From contig NZ_LNNB01000020.1 of NCBI RefSeq assembly GCF_001747895.1, positions 29,366-93,365 on the forward strand: a DNA stretch of 64,000 bases, written 5' to 3'. This document shows, piece after piece, positions 9,962 through 21,142 of the stretch. Numbering within the stretch: position 1 is the first letter of the stretch; each line of letters begins with the position of its first letter. Made by a program: the position numbers and the translations under genes. Origin of the DNA: Staphylococcus equorum (lineage in GTDB: Bacteria; Bacillota; Bacilli; Staphylococcales; Staphylococcaceae). The notes beneath the pieces were generated by a model that saw only the letters and a list, made by a program, of their open reading frames with translations, was not told the origin of the DNA and made no database searches.

Positions 9962-10501
9962 ATGAGAATTCAAGATTATACAAAAGAAATGGTTGATGAG
10001 AAATCATTTATCGATATGGCCTATACGCTATTAAATGAAAAAAACAGTACTATGAATTTATACGATATCATCGATGAATTTAAAGCACTTGGACATTATG
10101 AAGACCATGAAGTAGAACAGAGAATTGTACAATTCTATACAGACTTAAATACTGACGGTCGTTTTTTAAACGTTGGAGAAAATATTTGGGGATTACGCGA
10201 TTGGTATTCAGTAGATGATATTGAAGAAAAAATTGCGCCAACGATTCAAAAATTCGATATTTTGGATGATGATGCAGAAGAAGATAAAAATTTAAAATTA
10301 CTTGGTGAAGATGAAGCTGATGACGATGATGACATCCCTGCTGTAACTGATGATCAAGAAACTTTAAATGATCCCGAAGAGCCAAAAGAGGACGAAGTTG
10401 AAGAAGAAGGCATTGTTATTGATGAAGAAGATGAGGACTTCGATGATGATGACGAAGAAGATGAAGAAGACGAAGAGACCGAAGAAGAAACTAAAAAATA
10501 A
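9962..10501 (+). CDS. rpoE: DNA-directed RNA polymerase delta subunit
   Basis: RNA polymerase accessory subunit of Firmicutes that aids recycling and raises sensitivity to initiating NTP levels. The N-terminal 90 residues form the winged-helix HARE-HTH domain ([13 protein letters not shown] to NIWGLRDWY), and the rest is an extremely acidic low-complexity tail of Asp/Glu, ending ETEEETKK. The length of 179 is typical. AAAGGAAG precedes ATG 9962. It lies directly upstream of the pyrG leader, as in other Firmicutes, and its transcript probably ends at or reads through the pyrG attenuator. Confidence 0.96.
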   Translation: MRIQDYTKEMVDEKSFIDMAYTLLNEKNSTMNLYDIIDEFKALGHYEDHEVEQRIVQFYTDLNTDGRFLNVGENIWGLRDWYSVDDIEEKIAPTIQKFDILDDDAEEDKNLKLLGEDEADDDDDIPAVTDDQETLNDPEEPKEDEVEEEGIVIDEEDEDFDDDDEEDEEDEETEEETKK

Positions 10502-10516
10502 TTATTAGAGATTTAA

Positions 10517-10560
10517 TTGACTTTTCTCGTGAAAATGATAAAATTTTATTCGGGCTCCTT
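10517..10560 (+). promoter_or_regulatory. pyrG promoter with reiterative-initiation start site
   Basis: TTGACT at 10517-10522, 16-base spacer, TAAAAT at 10539-10544, then seven bases to a GGGCTCC start at 10552. In Bacillus subtilis pyrG, RNA polymerase starting at GGGC repeatedly adds G when CTP is low, and the added G residues pair with the C-rich strand of a downstream terminator hairpin. The same architecture is present here: start GGGC plus the C-rich arm at 10591. The match in sequence is direct; the mechanism is inferred from B. subtilis. Confidence 0.85.
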
Positions 10561-10590
10561 TAATTAGGACGACGTGTATAAATATTATAC

Positions 10591-10628
10591 GCTCCCCCTT
10601 ACAACGATGTGAGAGGGAGCGATTTTTT
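10591..10628 (+). terminator. pyrG attenuator hairpin
   Basis: GCTCCCCCTT (10591-10600) pairs with GAGAGGGAGC (10611-10620) through six pairs, one mismatch and about three more, followed by a T-run at 10623-10627. It sits about 40 bases after the predicted pyrG start and 208 bases before the pyrG coding region, so it is an attenuator as well as the likely end of the rpoE transcript. The run of five C in the left arm is the expected target of the extra 5' G residues. Confidence 0.85.
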
Positions 10629-10799
10629 TATTTAAATGACTATAAAAAATTTATGAATTCTTTGAAATTTGGTAGTTGCATAGAGCAACAATTTATACAT
10701 ATGAAAATAATAAATGATAATTATAATATGTAAAACACGCTATTACACAAAAAAATTAAGCAATTGAGTTTAAAAATTCGATGTCAATATCGGTATTGA

Positions 10800-12446
<1,647 letters not shown>

Positions 12447-12463
12447 AAACTTAAAATAAAAAT

Positions 12464-12516
12464 GACGCATGTTAGCTAAGTAATTAAAGGTTACAGTTAG
12501 CAATGCGTCTTTTTTA
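12464..12516 (+). terminator. pyrG terminator
   Basis: Stem GACGCAT (12464-12470) with ATGCGTC (12503-12509), extended by TTAGC/GTTAGC-type pairing, then T6. Confidence 0.8.
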
Positions 12517-12713
12517 TATTACTTAATTGTTGAATAGCATTATGCATTAATAATTGAAGTTTTTATAAATAGTTCAAAATTCATGTTATTTATTTTAAAT
12601 GATTTCATAATTATATTTTTATAATTACTGTAAAATAAGATGTATACTATAACAAATTCACAAAAGTCAGCAGAAAAACGTCTATTTTTATGGTTTTAAA
12701 AAGAAAAAATAAT

Positions 12714-12769
12714 TAAAAGCGCTTACAATTGTTTAGAATAATGCAAAAGCTTTCTAATTTTGATATAAT
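12714..12769 (+). promoter_or_regulatory. Candidate fba promoter with a cre-like site
   Basis: TATAAT at 12764-12769 stands 45 bases before the fba start, with no convincing -35 box. At 12714-12727 lies TAAAAGCGCTTACA, one base from the CcpA cre core TGAAAGCGCTTACA. A cre centred about 55 bases upstream of the start point would fit CcpA-dependent activation or modulation of a glycolytic gene. The remainder of the 12517-12813 gap is AT-rich with nothing else I recognise. Confidence 0.5.
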
Positions 12770-12813
12770 TAGATTGTAAAAATATGTGCTTAAAGCACCA
12801 AGGAGGAACTTTC

Positions 12814-13674
12814 ATGCCTTTAGTTTCAATGAAAGAAATGTTAATAGACGCAAAAGAAAATGGTTATGCAGTTGGTCAATACAACTTAAATAACTTAGAA
12901 TTTACACAAGCTATCTTAGAAGCTTCACAAGAAGAGAATGCTCCAGTTATTTTAGGTGTATCTGAAGGTGCTGCTCGCTATATGGGTGGTTTCTACACTG
13001 TAGTTAAAATGGTTGAAGGGTTAATGCACGACAAAGAAATCACTGTTCCTGTAGCAATCCACTTAGACCATGGTTCAAGCTTTGAAAAATGTAAAGAAGC
13101 GATTGATGCTGGATTTACATCAGTAATGATCGATGCTTCTCATGGTTCATTTGAAGATAACGTTGAAATCACTTCAAAAGTGGTTGAATATGCGCATGAA
13201 CATGGCGTATCAGTTGAAGCTGAATTAGGTACTGTAGGCGGACAAGAAGACGATATTATCGCTGAAGGTGTTATCTATGCAGATCCTAAAGAGTGTCAAG
13301 AACTTGTTGAAAGAACAGGCATTGATACATTAGCACCAGCATTAGGTTCAGTACACGGGCCATATAAAGGTGAACCTAAATTAGGATTTAAAGAAATGGA
13401 AGAAATTGGTGCTTCTACAGGATTACCGTTAGTATTACACGGCGGTACTGGTATCCCAACTAAAGATATCCAAAAAGCTATTCCTTTCGGCACAGCAAAA
13501 ATTAACGTTAATACAGAAAATCAAATCACTTCTGCTAAAGCAGTACGTGAAGCATTAGATAAAGATAAAGAAGTGTATGATCCTCGTAAATATTTAGGAC
13601 CAGCACGTGAAGCAATCAAAGCAACGGTTATTGGTAAAATTAAAGAGTTTGGTACATCTAACCGAGCAAAATAA
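12814..13674 (+). CDS. fba: Class II fructose-1,6-bisphosphate aldolase
   Basis: Zinc-dependent cleavage of fructose-1,6-bisphosphate to dihydroxyacetone phosphate and glyceraldehyde-3-phosphate in glycolysis. It has 286 residues, the usual size. Visible are the [11 protein letters not shown] metal and active-site region at about residues 80-90, [14 protein letters not shown] at about 134-147, the HGPYKGEP loop, [10 protein letters not shown] at about 205-214 with a zinc His, and INVNTENQ at about 230. ATG 12814 follows AAGGAGGAAC; an upstream in-frame ATG at 12784 is rejected. Monocistronic, with its own terminator. Confidence 0.98.
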   Translation: MPLVSMKEMLIDAKENGYAVGQYNLNNLEFTQAILEASQEENAPVILGVSEGAARYMGGFYTVVKMVEGLMHDKEITVPVAIHLDHGSSFEKCKEAIDAGFTSVMIDASHGSFEDNVEITSKVVEYAHEHGVSVEAELGTVGGQEDDIIAEGVIYADPKECQELVERTGIDTLAPALGSVHGPYKGEPKLGFKEMEEIGASTGLPLVLHGGTGIPTKDIQKAIPFGTAKINVNTENQITSAKAVREALDKDKEVYDPRKYLGPAREAIKATVIGKIKEFGTSNRAK

Positions 13675-13690
13675 TTTAATCTATATTACA

Positions 13691-13736
13691 AATGAGGCTG
13701 AGACATGTAATTATGTCCCAGTCTCATTTTTTTATG
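13691..13736 (+). terminator. fba terminator of the GAGGCTGAGACAT type
   Basis: AATGAGGCTGAGACAT pairs with ATGTCCCAGTCTCATT around a six-base loop, then T7. This GAGGCTGAGACAT motif recurs as terminators across staphylococcal chromosomes, from what I remember of those genomes. Confidence 0.88.
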
Positions 13737-13925
13737 TTATAATTGCTATCGTTTGGTAAAGAGGTTATTATTAAAGCCAAACTATTTACATAAATCTCAA
13801 ACAAAATATATATAATTATGATTTAAAACATAAAATAATGGGAAATAAAAACTATAGTAAATAATTTATATGTAACTTGCATCACTTAATTTTAATTTTA
13901 AAAAGTTTTAGTAAACTGATGTACT

Positions 13926-13954
13926 TTGCAAACTGGAAAAAAGTAATTTATAAT
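13926..13954 (+). promoter_or_regulatory. murZ promoter
   Basis: TTGCAA (13926-13931), 17-base spacer, TATAAT (13949-13954): a near-consensus sigma-A promoter whose start would lie about 30 bases before the murZ start codon. The stretch between the fba terminator and this promoter is AT-rich with no other feature I can support. Confidence 0.75.
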
Positions 13955-13990
13955 GCAAATAATGATTGCAAGTCAAAGGAGAACAAGCGA

Positions 13991-15250
13991 ATGGCTCAAG
14001 AAGTGATAAAAATTAGAGGTGGACAAACACTTAAAGGTGAAGTGGACATCCACGGTGCTAAAAACAGTGCAGTAGCAATTATACCTGCAGCAATCCTGGC
14101 TGAAGAAAAAGTAACAATTGAAGGTCTTCCAGAAATTTCTGATGTAGAAACATTGGTTAGTCTATTAGGGGATTTAAATATTAAAACAGAATTAGATGGT
14201 ATGACATTAAAGGTCGATCCTACTGACATTGAAAATGCACCATTACCTAATAATAAAGTCGAGTCTTTACGTGCCTCTTATTATATGATGGGTGCAATGT
14301 TAGGTAGATTTAAAAAATGTGTCATTGGTTTACCTGGAGGTTGTCCATTAGGACCAAGACCGATTGATCAACATATCAAAGGTTTTAAAGCTTTAGGAGC
14401 GAAGATTGATGAATCTAGTGAGACTTCTATGAAAATTGAAGCTGACAAATTAACTGGTGCAAATATCTTTTTAGATATTGTGAGTGTTGGTGCCACAATT
14501 AATATTATGCTTGCAGCTGTACGAGCTGAAGGCCATACTGTCATTGAAAACGCAGCTAAAGAACCAGAAGTTGTTGACGTAGCAACATATTTAATTGGTC
14601 TAGGTGCTGATATTAAGGGCGCAGGTACAAGTACGATTAAGATTAATGGTGTGGATCATCTTCACGGTTCTCATCATCAGGTTATCCCAGATAGAATAGA
14701 AGCTGGAACGTATATGTGTATCGCTGCAGCTTGTGGTGAGGATATTCAAATTAATAATATTATTCCAACACATGTTGAACCATTAACTGTAAAGTTAAAA
14801 GAATTAGGCGTTGATATTCAAGTTGGAGACGATAGTGCTAAAATTAAACGTAGTACGCCTTATTCAAGCGTTGACATTAAAACTTTAGTCTATCCTGGAT
14901 TTGCTACAGACTTACAACAACCTATTACGCCGCTATTATTTATGGCAGATGGTGTATCATTTGTGACTGAGACTATATACCCAGCGCGTTTTAGACACGT
15001 TGATGAATTAAAAAATATGGGTGGCAATATCAATGCAGATGATGGTACAGCAACTATTAAGCCATCTAAATTAACAGGAGCAGAAGTATATGCAAGTGAC
15101 TTACGTGCAGGCGCATCTCTTATTGTTGCTGGTTTATTAGCAGAAGGTGTTACCACAATTTACAACGTAAAACATATTTATCGTGGCTACACTAATATTG
15201 TGAGTACTTTAGAATCATTAGGTGCAGATATTTGGACTGAAGAAATTTAG
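13991..15250 (+). CDS. murZ: UDP-N-acetylglucosamine 1-carboxyvinyltransferase 2
   Basis: Transfers enolpyruvate from PEP to UDP-GlcNAc, the committed step of peptidoglycan synthesis; fosfomycin target. It has 419 residues. The catalytic Cys is C118 in [18 protein letters not shown], so fosfomycin sensitivity is retained at this residue. ATG 13991 follows AAAGGAGAAC; upstream in-frame codons back to 13877 precede or overlap the promoter and cannot be coding. It is the second of two such enzymes here (the other at 34876); low-GC Gram-positives usually carry both. The PLG after the Cys, against AIG in the other, is typical of the MurA2/MurZ type. Confidence 0.95.
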   Translation: MAQEVIKIRGGQTLKGEVDIHGAKNSAVAIIPAAILAEEKVTIEGLPEISDVETLVSLLGDLNIKTELDGMTLKVDPTDIENAPLPNNKVESLRASYYMMGAMLGRFKKCVIGLPGGCPLGPRPIDQHIKGFKALGAKIDESSETSMKIEADKLTGANIFLDIVSVGATINIMLAAVRAEGHTVIENAAKEPEVVDVATYLIGLGADIKGAGTSTIKINGVDHLHGSHHQVIPDRIEAGTYMCIAAACGEDIQINNIIPTHVEPLTVKLKELGVDIQVGDDSAKIKRSTPYSSVDIKTLVYPGFATDLQQPITPLLFMADGVSFVTETIYPARFRHVDELKNMGGNINADDGTATIKPSKLTGAEVYASDLRAGASLIVAGLLAEGVTTIYNVKHIYRGYTNIVSTLESLGADIWTEEI

Positions 15251-15337
15251 AAAATGTGGTATACTTAATATACTAAGTACTTGAAACATATTATAGTAAC
15301 TCAGATTATAGAATAAAAACGATATGAGGTGATGACC

Positions 15338-15661
15338 ATGGAGGTTTGCCCTTATCTTGAAGAGACCTTTAAAATAGTAGGTAGAAGTTGGAATGGTCTT
15401 ATTATTAATTATTTGTCTAGGTGTCCAGAAAAATCTGCTCATTTTTCGGATATGAAACGTGATTTGAAAACAATTACACCACGTGCACTTAGCATAAAAT
15501 TAACAGACCTAAGTGAATGGGGTCTTGTAGAGAAAAAAATAGTTTCTACAAGCCCGATGAACATATTATACCAACTTACGGATAAAGGTGATGCACTAGC
15601 GGCAGCATTAGTACCAATGGAAAAGTGGGCGCAAGATTTTATTGAACTTGAAAATCAATAA
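15338..15661 (+). CDS. HxlR/DUF24-family transcriptional regulator with N-terminal Cys
   Basis: A 107-residue winged-helix DNA-binding protein: the core runs ETFKIVGRSWNGLIINYL, DMKRDLKTITPRALSIKLTDL (recognition helix) and the wing with YQLTDKGDALAAAL. Members of this family such as YodB, HypR and QsrR sense electrophiles or disulfide stress through a Cys near the N-terminus; here Cys4 in MEVCPYLE is in that position, with a second Cys around residue 28 (SRCPEK). ATG 15338 is chosen because GAGGTGAT lies just upstream; GTG 15329 overlaps the ribosome site. Neighbour downstream is an aldehyde dehydrogenase, a plausible but unproven target. Confidence 0.85.
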   Translation: MEVCPYLEETFKIVGRSWNGLIINYLSRCPEKSAHFSDMKRDLKTITPRALSIKLTDLSEWGLVEKKIVSTSPMNILYQLTDKGDALAAALVPMEKWAQDFIELENQ

Positions 15662-15700
15662 TATCAAAGTCTATGAATGAAGATTTAAAGCGTTATAAGA

Positions 15701-15734
15701 GAAGTCTATGACATGTCATAGACTTCTTTTTTTG
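15701..15734 (+). terminator. Terminator with a perfect 26-base palindrome
   Basis: GAAGTCTATGACA is followed immediately by its exact reverse complement TGTCATAGACTTC (15701-15726), then T7. It ends the regulator gene. Confidence 0.85.
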
Positions 15735-15933
15735 TTTCCAAAAAAGAAAAAATATTTTGTAACTTATAAATTGTGAGGTTCAAGGTTATTGTTGAGACTA
15801 ATCATTAATGAAAAATGATTAGAAAACGCTTAATAACAACGTTTGTAGTCATATAGCGTGAGCAGTAATGTTTAAAAATATAGAATCTCGGTTAGAATAT
15901 AATTATCACCACAAATTAGGGAGTGAATTATTG

Positions 15934-17361
15934 ATGAGAAATTTCACTAAACAATATATTAACGGAGAATGGATTGAAAGCACTAGTGGAGAAACACTAG
16001 AAGTGATTAATCCAGCAACAGAAGAAGTAGCAGGTACAATTGCGAAAGGTAATAAAGAAGATGTTGATAAAGCAGTAGACGCTGCAGAAAATGTGTATCT
16101 AGAATTTAGACACAGCTCAATAGAAGAAAGAAGAACACTATTAGATAAAATAGTACAAGAATATAAAAATAGAAAAGATGATCTTATAGAGGCAATTACT
16201 GACGAATTAGGTGCACCTCTATCAGTATCAGAAAAAGTACATTATCAAATGGGACTAGATCACTTTGAAGCAGCACGTGATGCATTAGATAATTTTGAAT
16301 TTGAAGAACGTCGTGGCGATGATTTAGTTGTGAAGGAAGCAATTGGTGTTTCTGGCTTAATTACACCTTGGAATTTCCCGACAAACCAAACTTCATTGAA
16401 ATTGTCTGCCGCTTTTGCAGCAGGTAGTCCAGTCGTATTAAAACCATCTGAAGAGACGCCGTTTGCCGCAATTATTTTGGCTGAGATTTTTGATAAAGTA
16501 GGCGTGCCAAAAGGTGTGTTTAACTTAGTGAATGGTGATGGACAAGGTGTAGGTAATCCATTAAGCGAACATCCGAAAGTAAGAATGATGTCATTCACTG
16601 GCTCTGGCCCAACTGGTTCAAGCATTATGAAAAAAGCAGCTGAAGACTTCAAAAAAGTATCACTTGAATTAGGTGGTAAATCACCATATATTATTTTAGA
16701 TGATTCAGATATTGAGGGCGCAGCAAGTGCAGCAACTGGTAAAGTTGTTAGCAACACTGGTCAAGTTTGTACTGCAGGTACAAGAACATTAGTACCTGCA
16801 AGTCTAAAAGAAGAATTCTTAACAGCTGTAAAAGAAAAATTCAGCCAAGTTAAAGTCGGTGATCCACGCGAAGAGGGCACTCAAGTTGGTCCAATCATAA
16901 GTAAAAAACAATTTGACCAAGTACAATCATATATCGATAAAGGTATTGAAGAAGGTGCAGAATTATTCTATGGTGGACCTGGTAAACCTGAAGGCTTAGA
17001 AAAAGGTTACTTTGCACGCCCAACAATATTTAATAACGTTGATAATAGTATGACAATCGCACAAGAAGAAATTTTTGGCCCAGTAATGTCAATTATCACT
17101 TACAATGATTTAGATGAAGCAATTAAAATTGCAAATGATACTAAATATGGCTTAGCTGGATATGTTTACGGTAATGACAAAGACACATTACACAAAGTAG
17201 CACGTTCAATTGAAGCTGGTACAGTAGAAATTAATGAAGCTGGTCGCAAATCAGACTTACCATTTGGCGGTTATAAACAATCTGGTATTGGACGCGAATG
17301 GGGCGACTACGGCATCGAAGAATTCCTAGAAGTTAAGTCTATTGCTGGCTATTACAAATAA
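15934..17361 (+). CDS. Aldehyde dehydrogenase family protein
   Basis: NAD(P)-dependent oxidation of an aldehyde to a carboxylate; substrate not determinable. At 475 residues it is full length. Visible: [11 protein letters not shown] at about residues 140-150, the cofactor Lys in [10 protein letters not shown], the [10 protein letters not shown] nucleotide loop, the general base Glu in LELGGKSPY and the catalytic Cys in [11 protein letters not shown] at about 275. ATG 15934 follows AGGGAGTGAA; the in-frame ATG at 15868 has no ribosome site. Own terminator follows. It lies between an HxlR regulator and rho. Confidence 0.93.
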   Translation: MRNFTKQYINGEWIESTSGETLEVINPATEEVAGTIAKGNKEDVDKAVDAAENVYLEFRHSSIEERRTLLDKIVQEYKNRKDDLIEAITDELGAPLSVSEKVHYQMGLDHFEAARDALDNFEFEERRGDDLVVKEAIGVSGLITPWNFPTNQTSLKLSAAFAAGSPVVLKPSEETPFAAIILAEIFDKVGVPKGVFNLVNGDGQGVGNPLSEHPKVRMMSFTGSGPTGSSIMKKAAEDFKKVSLELGGKSPYIILDDSDIEGAASAATGKVVSNTGQVCTAGTRTLVPASLKEEFLTAVKEKFSQVKVGDPREEGTQVGPIISKKQFDQVQSYIDKGIEEGAELFYGGPGKPEGLEKGYFARPTIFNNVDNSMTIAQEEIFGPVMSIITYNDLDEAIKIANDTKYGLAGYVYGNDKDTLHKVARSIEAGTVEINEAGRKSDLPFGGYKQSGIGREWGDYGIEEFLEVKSIAGYYK

Positions 17362-17393
17362 TAAATTTTAGCAGTAATTAAATAATTTAAATG

Positions 17394-17424
17394 AAGCAAG
17401 GCAGTTTAACTGTCTTGCTTTTAT
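17394..17424 (+). terminator. Aldehyde dehydrogenase gene terminator
   Basis: AGCAAGGCAG (17395-17404) pairs with CTGTCTTGCT (17410-17419, one G-T pair) around a TTTAA loop, followed by a T-rich tract. Confidence 0.8.
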
Positions 17425-17448
17425 AATTTATAAAAACTGAAATACATT

Positions 17449-17505
17449 TTGTAATTAAATAAGAAATTTGCTATAGTTATAAAAGTAAGTAGCGTAGCAC
17501 GCTGC
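17449..17505 (+). promoter_or_regulatory. rho promoter and 5' leader hairpin
   Basis: TTGTAA (17449-17454), 17-base spacer, TATAGT (17472-17477) predicts a start near 17484. Almost at the first transcribed bases lies a seven-pair hairpin, GTAGCGT / ACGCTGC with an AGC loop (17489-17505). It has no T-run, so it is not a terminator. The untranslated leader would be about 60 bases. Confidence 0.65.
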
Positions 17506-17543
17506 GTTATTTAAAAACTTATTTATGAAATGGGTGCAAGATA

Positions 17544-18860
17544 ATGCCTGATAAAGTACGAACATCACCTCAGTATGAATCGTTCCACGAATTATACAAA
17601 AATTACACTACTAAAGATCTCACTCAAAAAGCAAAATCTCTAAAACTAACAAATTATAGTAAACTTAATAAAAAAGAACTTGTTCTTGCCATTATGGAAG
17701 CACAAATGGAAAAAGACGGTAATTATTATATGGAGGGTGTATTAGATGACATCCAACAAGATGGTTATGGTTTCCTTAGAACAGTTAATTATTCAAAAGG
17801 TGAAAAAGATATTTATATCTCTGCCAGCCAAATACGTCGTTTTGAAATCAAACGCGGCGATAAAGTTACTGGTAAAGTAAGAAAACCCAAGGATAATGAA
17901 AAGTATTATGGTTTACTACAAGTTGATTTTGTAAACGACGAGAATGCAGAAGAAGTTAAAAAAAGACCTCACTTTCAAGCGTTAACACCATTATATCCTG
18001 AAGAGCGAATTGTATTAGAAACAACGAAACAAAATTTTTCGACTCGTATTATGGATTTAATTACGCCAATTGGTTTGGGCCAACGTGGACTTATTGTTGC
18101 ACCGCCAAAAGCTGGTAAAACGTCTCTATTAAAAGAGATTGCTAACGCTATTGCTATCAACAAACCAGATGCAGAATTATTTGTATTATTAGTCGGAGAA
18201 CGTCCAGAAGAAGTAACAGATATTGAACGCTCTGTTGAATCTGCTGAAGTTGTGCACTCTACATTTGATGAGCCACCACAACACCATGTTAAAGTTGCAG
18301 AGCTTTTATTGGAACGTGCAAAAAGACTTGTTGAAGTAGGGAAAGATGTCATTATATTAATGGATTCAATTACAAGGTTAGCTCGTGCATACAACCTTGT
18401 CATACCGCCAAGCGGACGTACATTATCCGGTGGTTTAGATCCTGCGTCATTACACAAGCCAAAAGCATTTTTCGGTGCTGCTAGAAATATTGAAGCTGGT
18501 GGCAGTATGACGATATTAGCTACAGCGTTAGTTGATACAGGGTCACGTATGGACGATATGATTTACGAAGAATTTAAAGGTACTGGTAACATGGAATTAC
18601 ATCTAGACCGTAAATTGGCAGAACGTCGTGTATTTCCAGCTATTGATATCGGTCGTAGTTCAACGCGTAAAGAAGAATTACTTATTTCTCCAAAAGATTT
18701 AGAGTCATTATGGCAATTACGTAATATGTTTACTGATTCAATTGATTTTACAGAAAGATTTGTACGTAAATTAAAACGTACAGAAAATAATGCAGAATTT
18801 TTTGAGCAATTACAAAAGGCTGCTAAAGAAAGCACTAAAACAGGCAAACCAATTATTTAA
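17544..18860 (+). CDS. rho: Transcription termination factor Rho
   Basis: Hexameric RNA-dependent ATPase that terminates transcription; in staphylococci it also suppresses pervasive antisense RNA. The 438 residues comprise an N-terminal helical Rho_N domain (SFHELYKNYTTKDLTQKAKSL), a cold-shock RNA-binding domain (DGYGFLRTVNYSKGEKDIY at about 70-88) and the RecA-type motor with Walker A in VAPPKAGKTSLL at about 189-200 and Walker B near VIILMDSITRLAR. The start is ATG 17544 with only a weak ribosome site (GGGTGCAAG). It is the first gene after its own promoter and is followed by rpmE2. Confidence 0.97.
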   Translation: MPDKVRTSPQYESFHELYKNYTTKDLTQKAKSLKLTNYSKLNKKELVLAIMEAQMEKDGNYYMEGVLDDIQQDGYGFLRTVNYSKGEKDIYISASQIRRFEIKRGDKVTGKVRKPKDNEKYYGLLQVDFVNDENAEEVKKRPHFQALTPLYPEERIVLETTKQNFSTRIMDLITPIGLGQRGLIVAPPKAGKTSLLKEIANAIAINKPDAELFVLLVGERPEEVTDIERSVESAEVVHSTFDEPPQHHVKVAELLLERAKRLVEVGKDVIILMDSITRLARAYNLVIPPSGRTLSGGLDPASLHKPKAFFGAARNIEAGGSMTILATALVDTGSRMDDMIYEEFKGTGNMELHLDRKLAERRVFPAIDIGRSSTRKEELLISPKDLESLWQLRNMFTDSIDFTERFVRKLKRTENNAEFFEQLQKAAKESTKTGKPII

Positions 18861-19003
18861 GTTGAAATTAGCGAAGTGTTATCAAGCTAATATATGATTT
18901 AGGGTTGCGTTTTGGTTTTAAAGCAATTATAATTATCAAGTATTGGGTAAAAACTCACAAACAACTCTGTTCCAGATGGTTCAGGGCAAAGGAGCTGAAA
19001 ATA

Positions 19004-19261
19004 ATGAGAAAAAATATTCATCCTGAATACCACAATGTAATCTTTTTAGATACAACTACGAATTTTAAATTCCTAAGTGGTTCAACAAAATCTTCAAAAG
19101 AGACTATGGAATGGGAAGATGGCAACGAATACCCAGTTATTCGTTTAGATGTTTCATCTGATTCACATCCATTCTACACAGGACGCCAAAAATTCGCTGC
19201 TGCGGATGGCCGTGTGGAACGTTTCAACAAAAAATTCGGAATCAAATCAAGCGACGAGTAA
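19004..19261 (+). CDS. rpmE2: 50S ribosomal protein L31, type B (zinc-free)
   Basis: Large-subunit ribosomal protein at the inter-subunit bridge. It has 85 residues and no cysteine, so it is the zinc-independent type B paralogue (C-minus form), usually the form favoured when zinc is short. Recognisable segments are [27 protein letters not shown] and [14 protein letters not shown] 19004 follows AAAGGAGCTG. I see no Zur-type operator in the 143-base gap after rho, and only this L31 gene is in the window, so zinc control is not shown. Confidence 0.95.
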   Translation: MRKNIHPEYHNVIFLDTTTNFKFLSGSTKSSKETMEWEDGNEYPVIRLDVSSDSHPFYTGRQKFAAADGRVERFNKKFGIKSSDE

Positions 19262-19273
19262 TCGTTGTTATAA

Positions 19274-19306
19274 GGCATTCTCATTATATGAGAATGCTTT
19301 TTTGTT
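19274..19306 (+). terminator. rpmE2 terminator
   Basis: GCATTCTCAT / ATGAGAATGC (stem 10 bp, loop TAT) followed by T6: a strong intrinsic terminator. Confidence 0.92.
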
Positions 19307-19466
19307 TTAGTTAGCGTTTTATAAATATAAGTCCCTAATTGAGAACATTACAATTTTAATAATTTTTATACATAAAATAACTCAATATCTTGAAGAAATA
19401 GCATATTTCAAATTAAAAAATATGCTATAATGAATCGATTATGTTTTGAAAAAGGTGGAACGCATA

Positions 19467-20066
19467 ATGTATGAAACTTATCATTCCGGGTGGATTGAAT
19501 GTATTACTGGAAGCATGTTTAGTGGTAAATCTGAAGAGTTAATTCGTCGATTAAGACGAGGCCTTTATGCTAAGCAAAAAGTAGTTGTATTTAAACCAGC
19601 TATAGATGACCGCTATCATAAAGATAAGATTGTTTCTCATAATGGCAACGCTATTGAAGCAATTAATATTTCGACAGCGGCTGAGATACTTAAGCACGAT
19701 TTGTCAGATACAGATGTTATAGGCATCGATGAAGTGCAGTTTTTTGAAGAAGGTGTAGTTAATATTGTTGAACAATTAGCTAAAAAAGGCCATAGAGTCA
19801 TTACAGCGGGATTAGATATGGATTTCCGAGGGGAACCGTTTGAACCTATTCCACACCTACTAGCAGTAAGTGAAGAAGTGACTAAACTACAAGCTGTTTG
19901 TGCTGTTTGTGGTGCATCTTCAAGCCGCACGCAAAGGTTGATTGATGGTAACCCAGCAAAAATAGATGATCCAGTTATATTAGTTGGTGCAAATGAAAGT
20001 TATGAACCAAGATGCAGAGCGCATCATATTGTCGCACCAAGTAATAATATGAAGGAGGAAATGTAG
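19467..20066 (+). CDS. tdk: Thymidine kinase
   Basis: Phosphorylates thymidine to dTMP in pyrimidine salvage. It has 199 residues, typical of the type II TK1-like enzyme. Walker A is [10 protein letters not shown] at about residues 15-24, the DEVQFF Walker B/lasso region at about 87-92, and a structural zinc site is formed by CAVCG and CRAHH near the C-terminus. ATG 19467 follows AAAGGTGG; the TTG/ATG codons upstream are rejected. An extended -10 (TGCTATAAT, 19423-19431) lies in front. Its TAG stop overlaps the GTG start of prfA by one base, so tdk-prfA-prmC form an operon. Confidence 0.97.
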   Translation: MYETYHSGWIECITGSMFSGKSEELIRRLRRGLYAKQKVVVFKPAIDDRYHKDKIVSHNGNAIEAINISTAAEILKHDLSDTDVIGIDEVQFFEEGVVNIVEQLAKKGHRVITAGLDMDFRGEPFEPIPHLLAVSEEVTKLQAVCAVCGASSSRTQRLIDGNPAKIDDPVILVGANESYEPRCRAHHIVAPSNNMKEEM

Positions 20067-21142
20067 TGTTTGATCAATTAGATATCGTAGAAGAAAGATA
20101 CGAACAATTAAATGAATTGTTAAGTGATCCAGATGTAGTAAGCGATCCAGATAATTTAAGAAAATATTCAAAAGAACAATCAGATCTACAAAAAACTGTA
20201 GAAGTATATCGCAATTATAAACAAGTTAAAGAAGACATTGTTGAAATAGAAGAAATGTTGAAAGAAACAAAAGATAGTGATGAAATTGAGATGTTAAAAG
20301 AAGAACACCAATCACTTAACACTCAAGTTCCTGCACTAGAAGAGAACCTTAAATTTTTACTTATTCCTAAAGATCCTAACGATGAGAAAGACGTTATTGT
20401 TGAAATACGTGCTGCTGCTGGTGGAGATGAAGCCGCAATTTTTGCAGGGAATTTATTTAGAATGTATTCTAAATACGCTGAAGCACAACGCTATAAAACA
20501 GAAATTGTAGAAGCTGCTGAAAGTGACCATGGTGGTTATAAAGAAATCAGTTTCTCAATTTCAGGATCAGGCGCATATAGTAAGTTGAAATATGAAAATG
20601 GCGCCCACCGTGTACAACGCGTACCTGAGACCGAATCTGGCGGACGTATCCATACATCAACTGCTACAGTAGCAGTATTACCAGAGGTCGAAGATGTAGA
20701 AATTGAAGTGCGTAACGAAGATATTAAGGTAGATACTTATCGTTCAAGTGGCGCGGGTGGACAACATGTCAATACTACGGATTCAGCTGTACGTATTACA
20801 CATATTCCGACTGGAATCATTGCAACATCTTCAGAAAAATCACAAATTCAAAACCGTGAAAAAGCTATGAAGGTTTTGAAAGCACGTTTATTTGATATGA
20901 AATTACAAGAAGAACAACAAAAATATGCAGCGCAACGTAAATCGGCAGTAGGTTCTGGTGATCGTTCAGAGCGTATTAGAACGTATAATTATCCTCAAAG
21001 TCGAGTGACTGACCACCGTATTGGTTTAACGATTCAGAAGTTAGATCAAGTAATGGAAGGGAAATTAGACGAAGTGATAGATGCATTAACATTAGCTGAA
21101 CAAACTGATAAATTGAAAGAACTTAACAATGGTGAATTATAA
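20066..21142 (+). CDS. prfA: Peptide chain release factor 1
   Basis: Recognises UAA and UAG on the ribosome and triggers peptide release. It has 358 residues. The GGQ catalytic motif lies in [14 protein letters not shown] at about residues 226-239, and the stop-codon reading PxT-type loop is in the 180s region ([14 protein letters not shown]). The start is GTG 20066, behind GAAGGAGGAA, overlapping the tdk stop. The next gene, prmC, overlaps its end by 14 bases; PrmC methylates the Gln of the GGQ in this protein, so the pairing is functional. Confidence 0.98.
   Translation: MFDQLDIVEERYEQLNELLSDPDVVSDPDNLRKYSKEQSDLQKTVEVYRNYKQVKEDIVEIEEMLKETKDSDEIEMLKEEHQSLNTQVPALEENLKFLLIPKDPNDEKDVIVEIRAAAGGDEAAIFAGNLFRMYSKYAEAQRYKTEIVEAAESDHGGYKEISFSISGSGAYSKLKYENGAHRVQRVPETESGGRIHTSTATVAVLPEVEDVEIEVRNEDIKVDTYRSSGAGGQHVNTTDSAVRITHIPTGIIATSSEKSQIQNREKAMKVLKARLFDMKLQEEQQKYAAQRKSAVGSGDRSERIRTYNYPQSRVTDHRIGLTIQKLDQVMEGKLDEVIDALTLAEQTDKLKELNNGEL

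Noticed and set aside
10080..10385. Minus-strand His/Leu-rich frame opposite rpoE
   Set aside because: Reflects the complement of GAT/GAA repeats in the acidic tail of RpoE.
15701..15726. Perfect 26-base palindrome as a regulator operator
   Set aside because: It is followed at once by T7 and lies just after a stop codon region, so an intrinsic terminator explains it.
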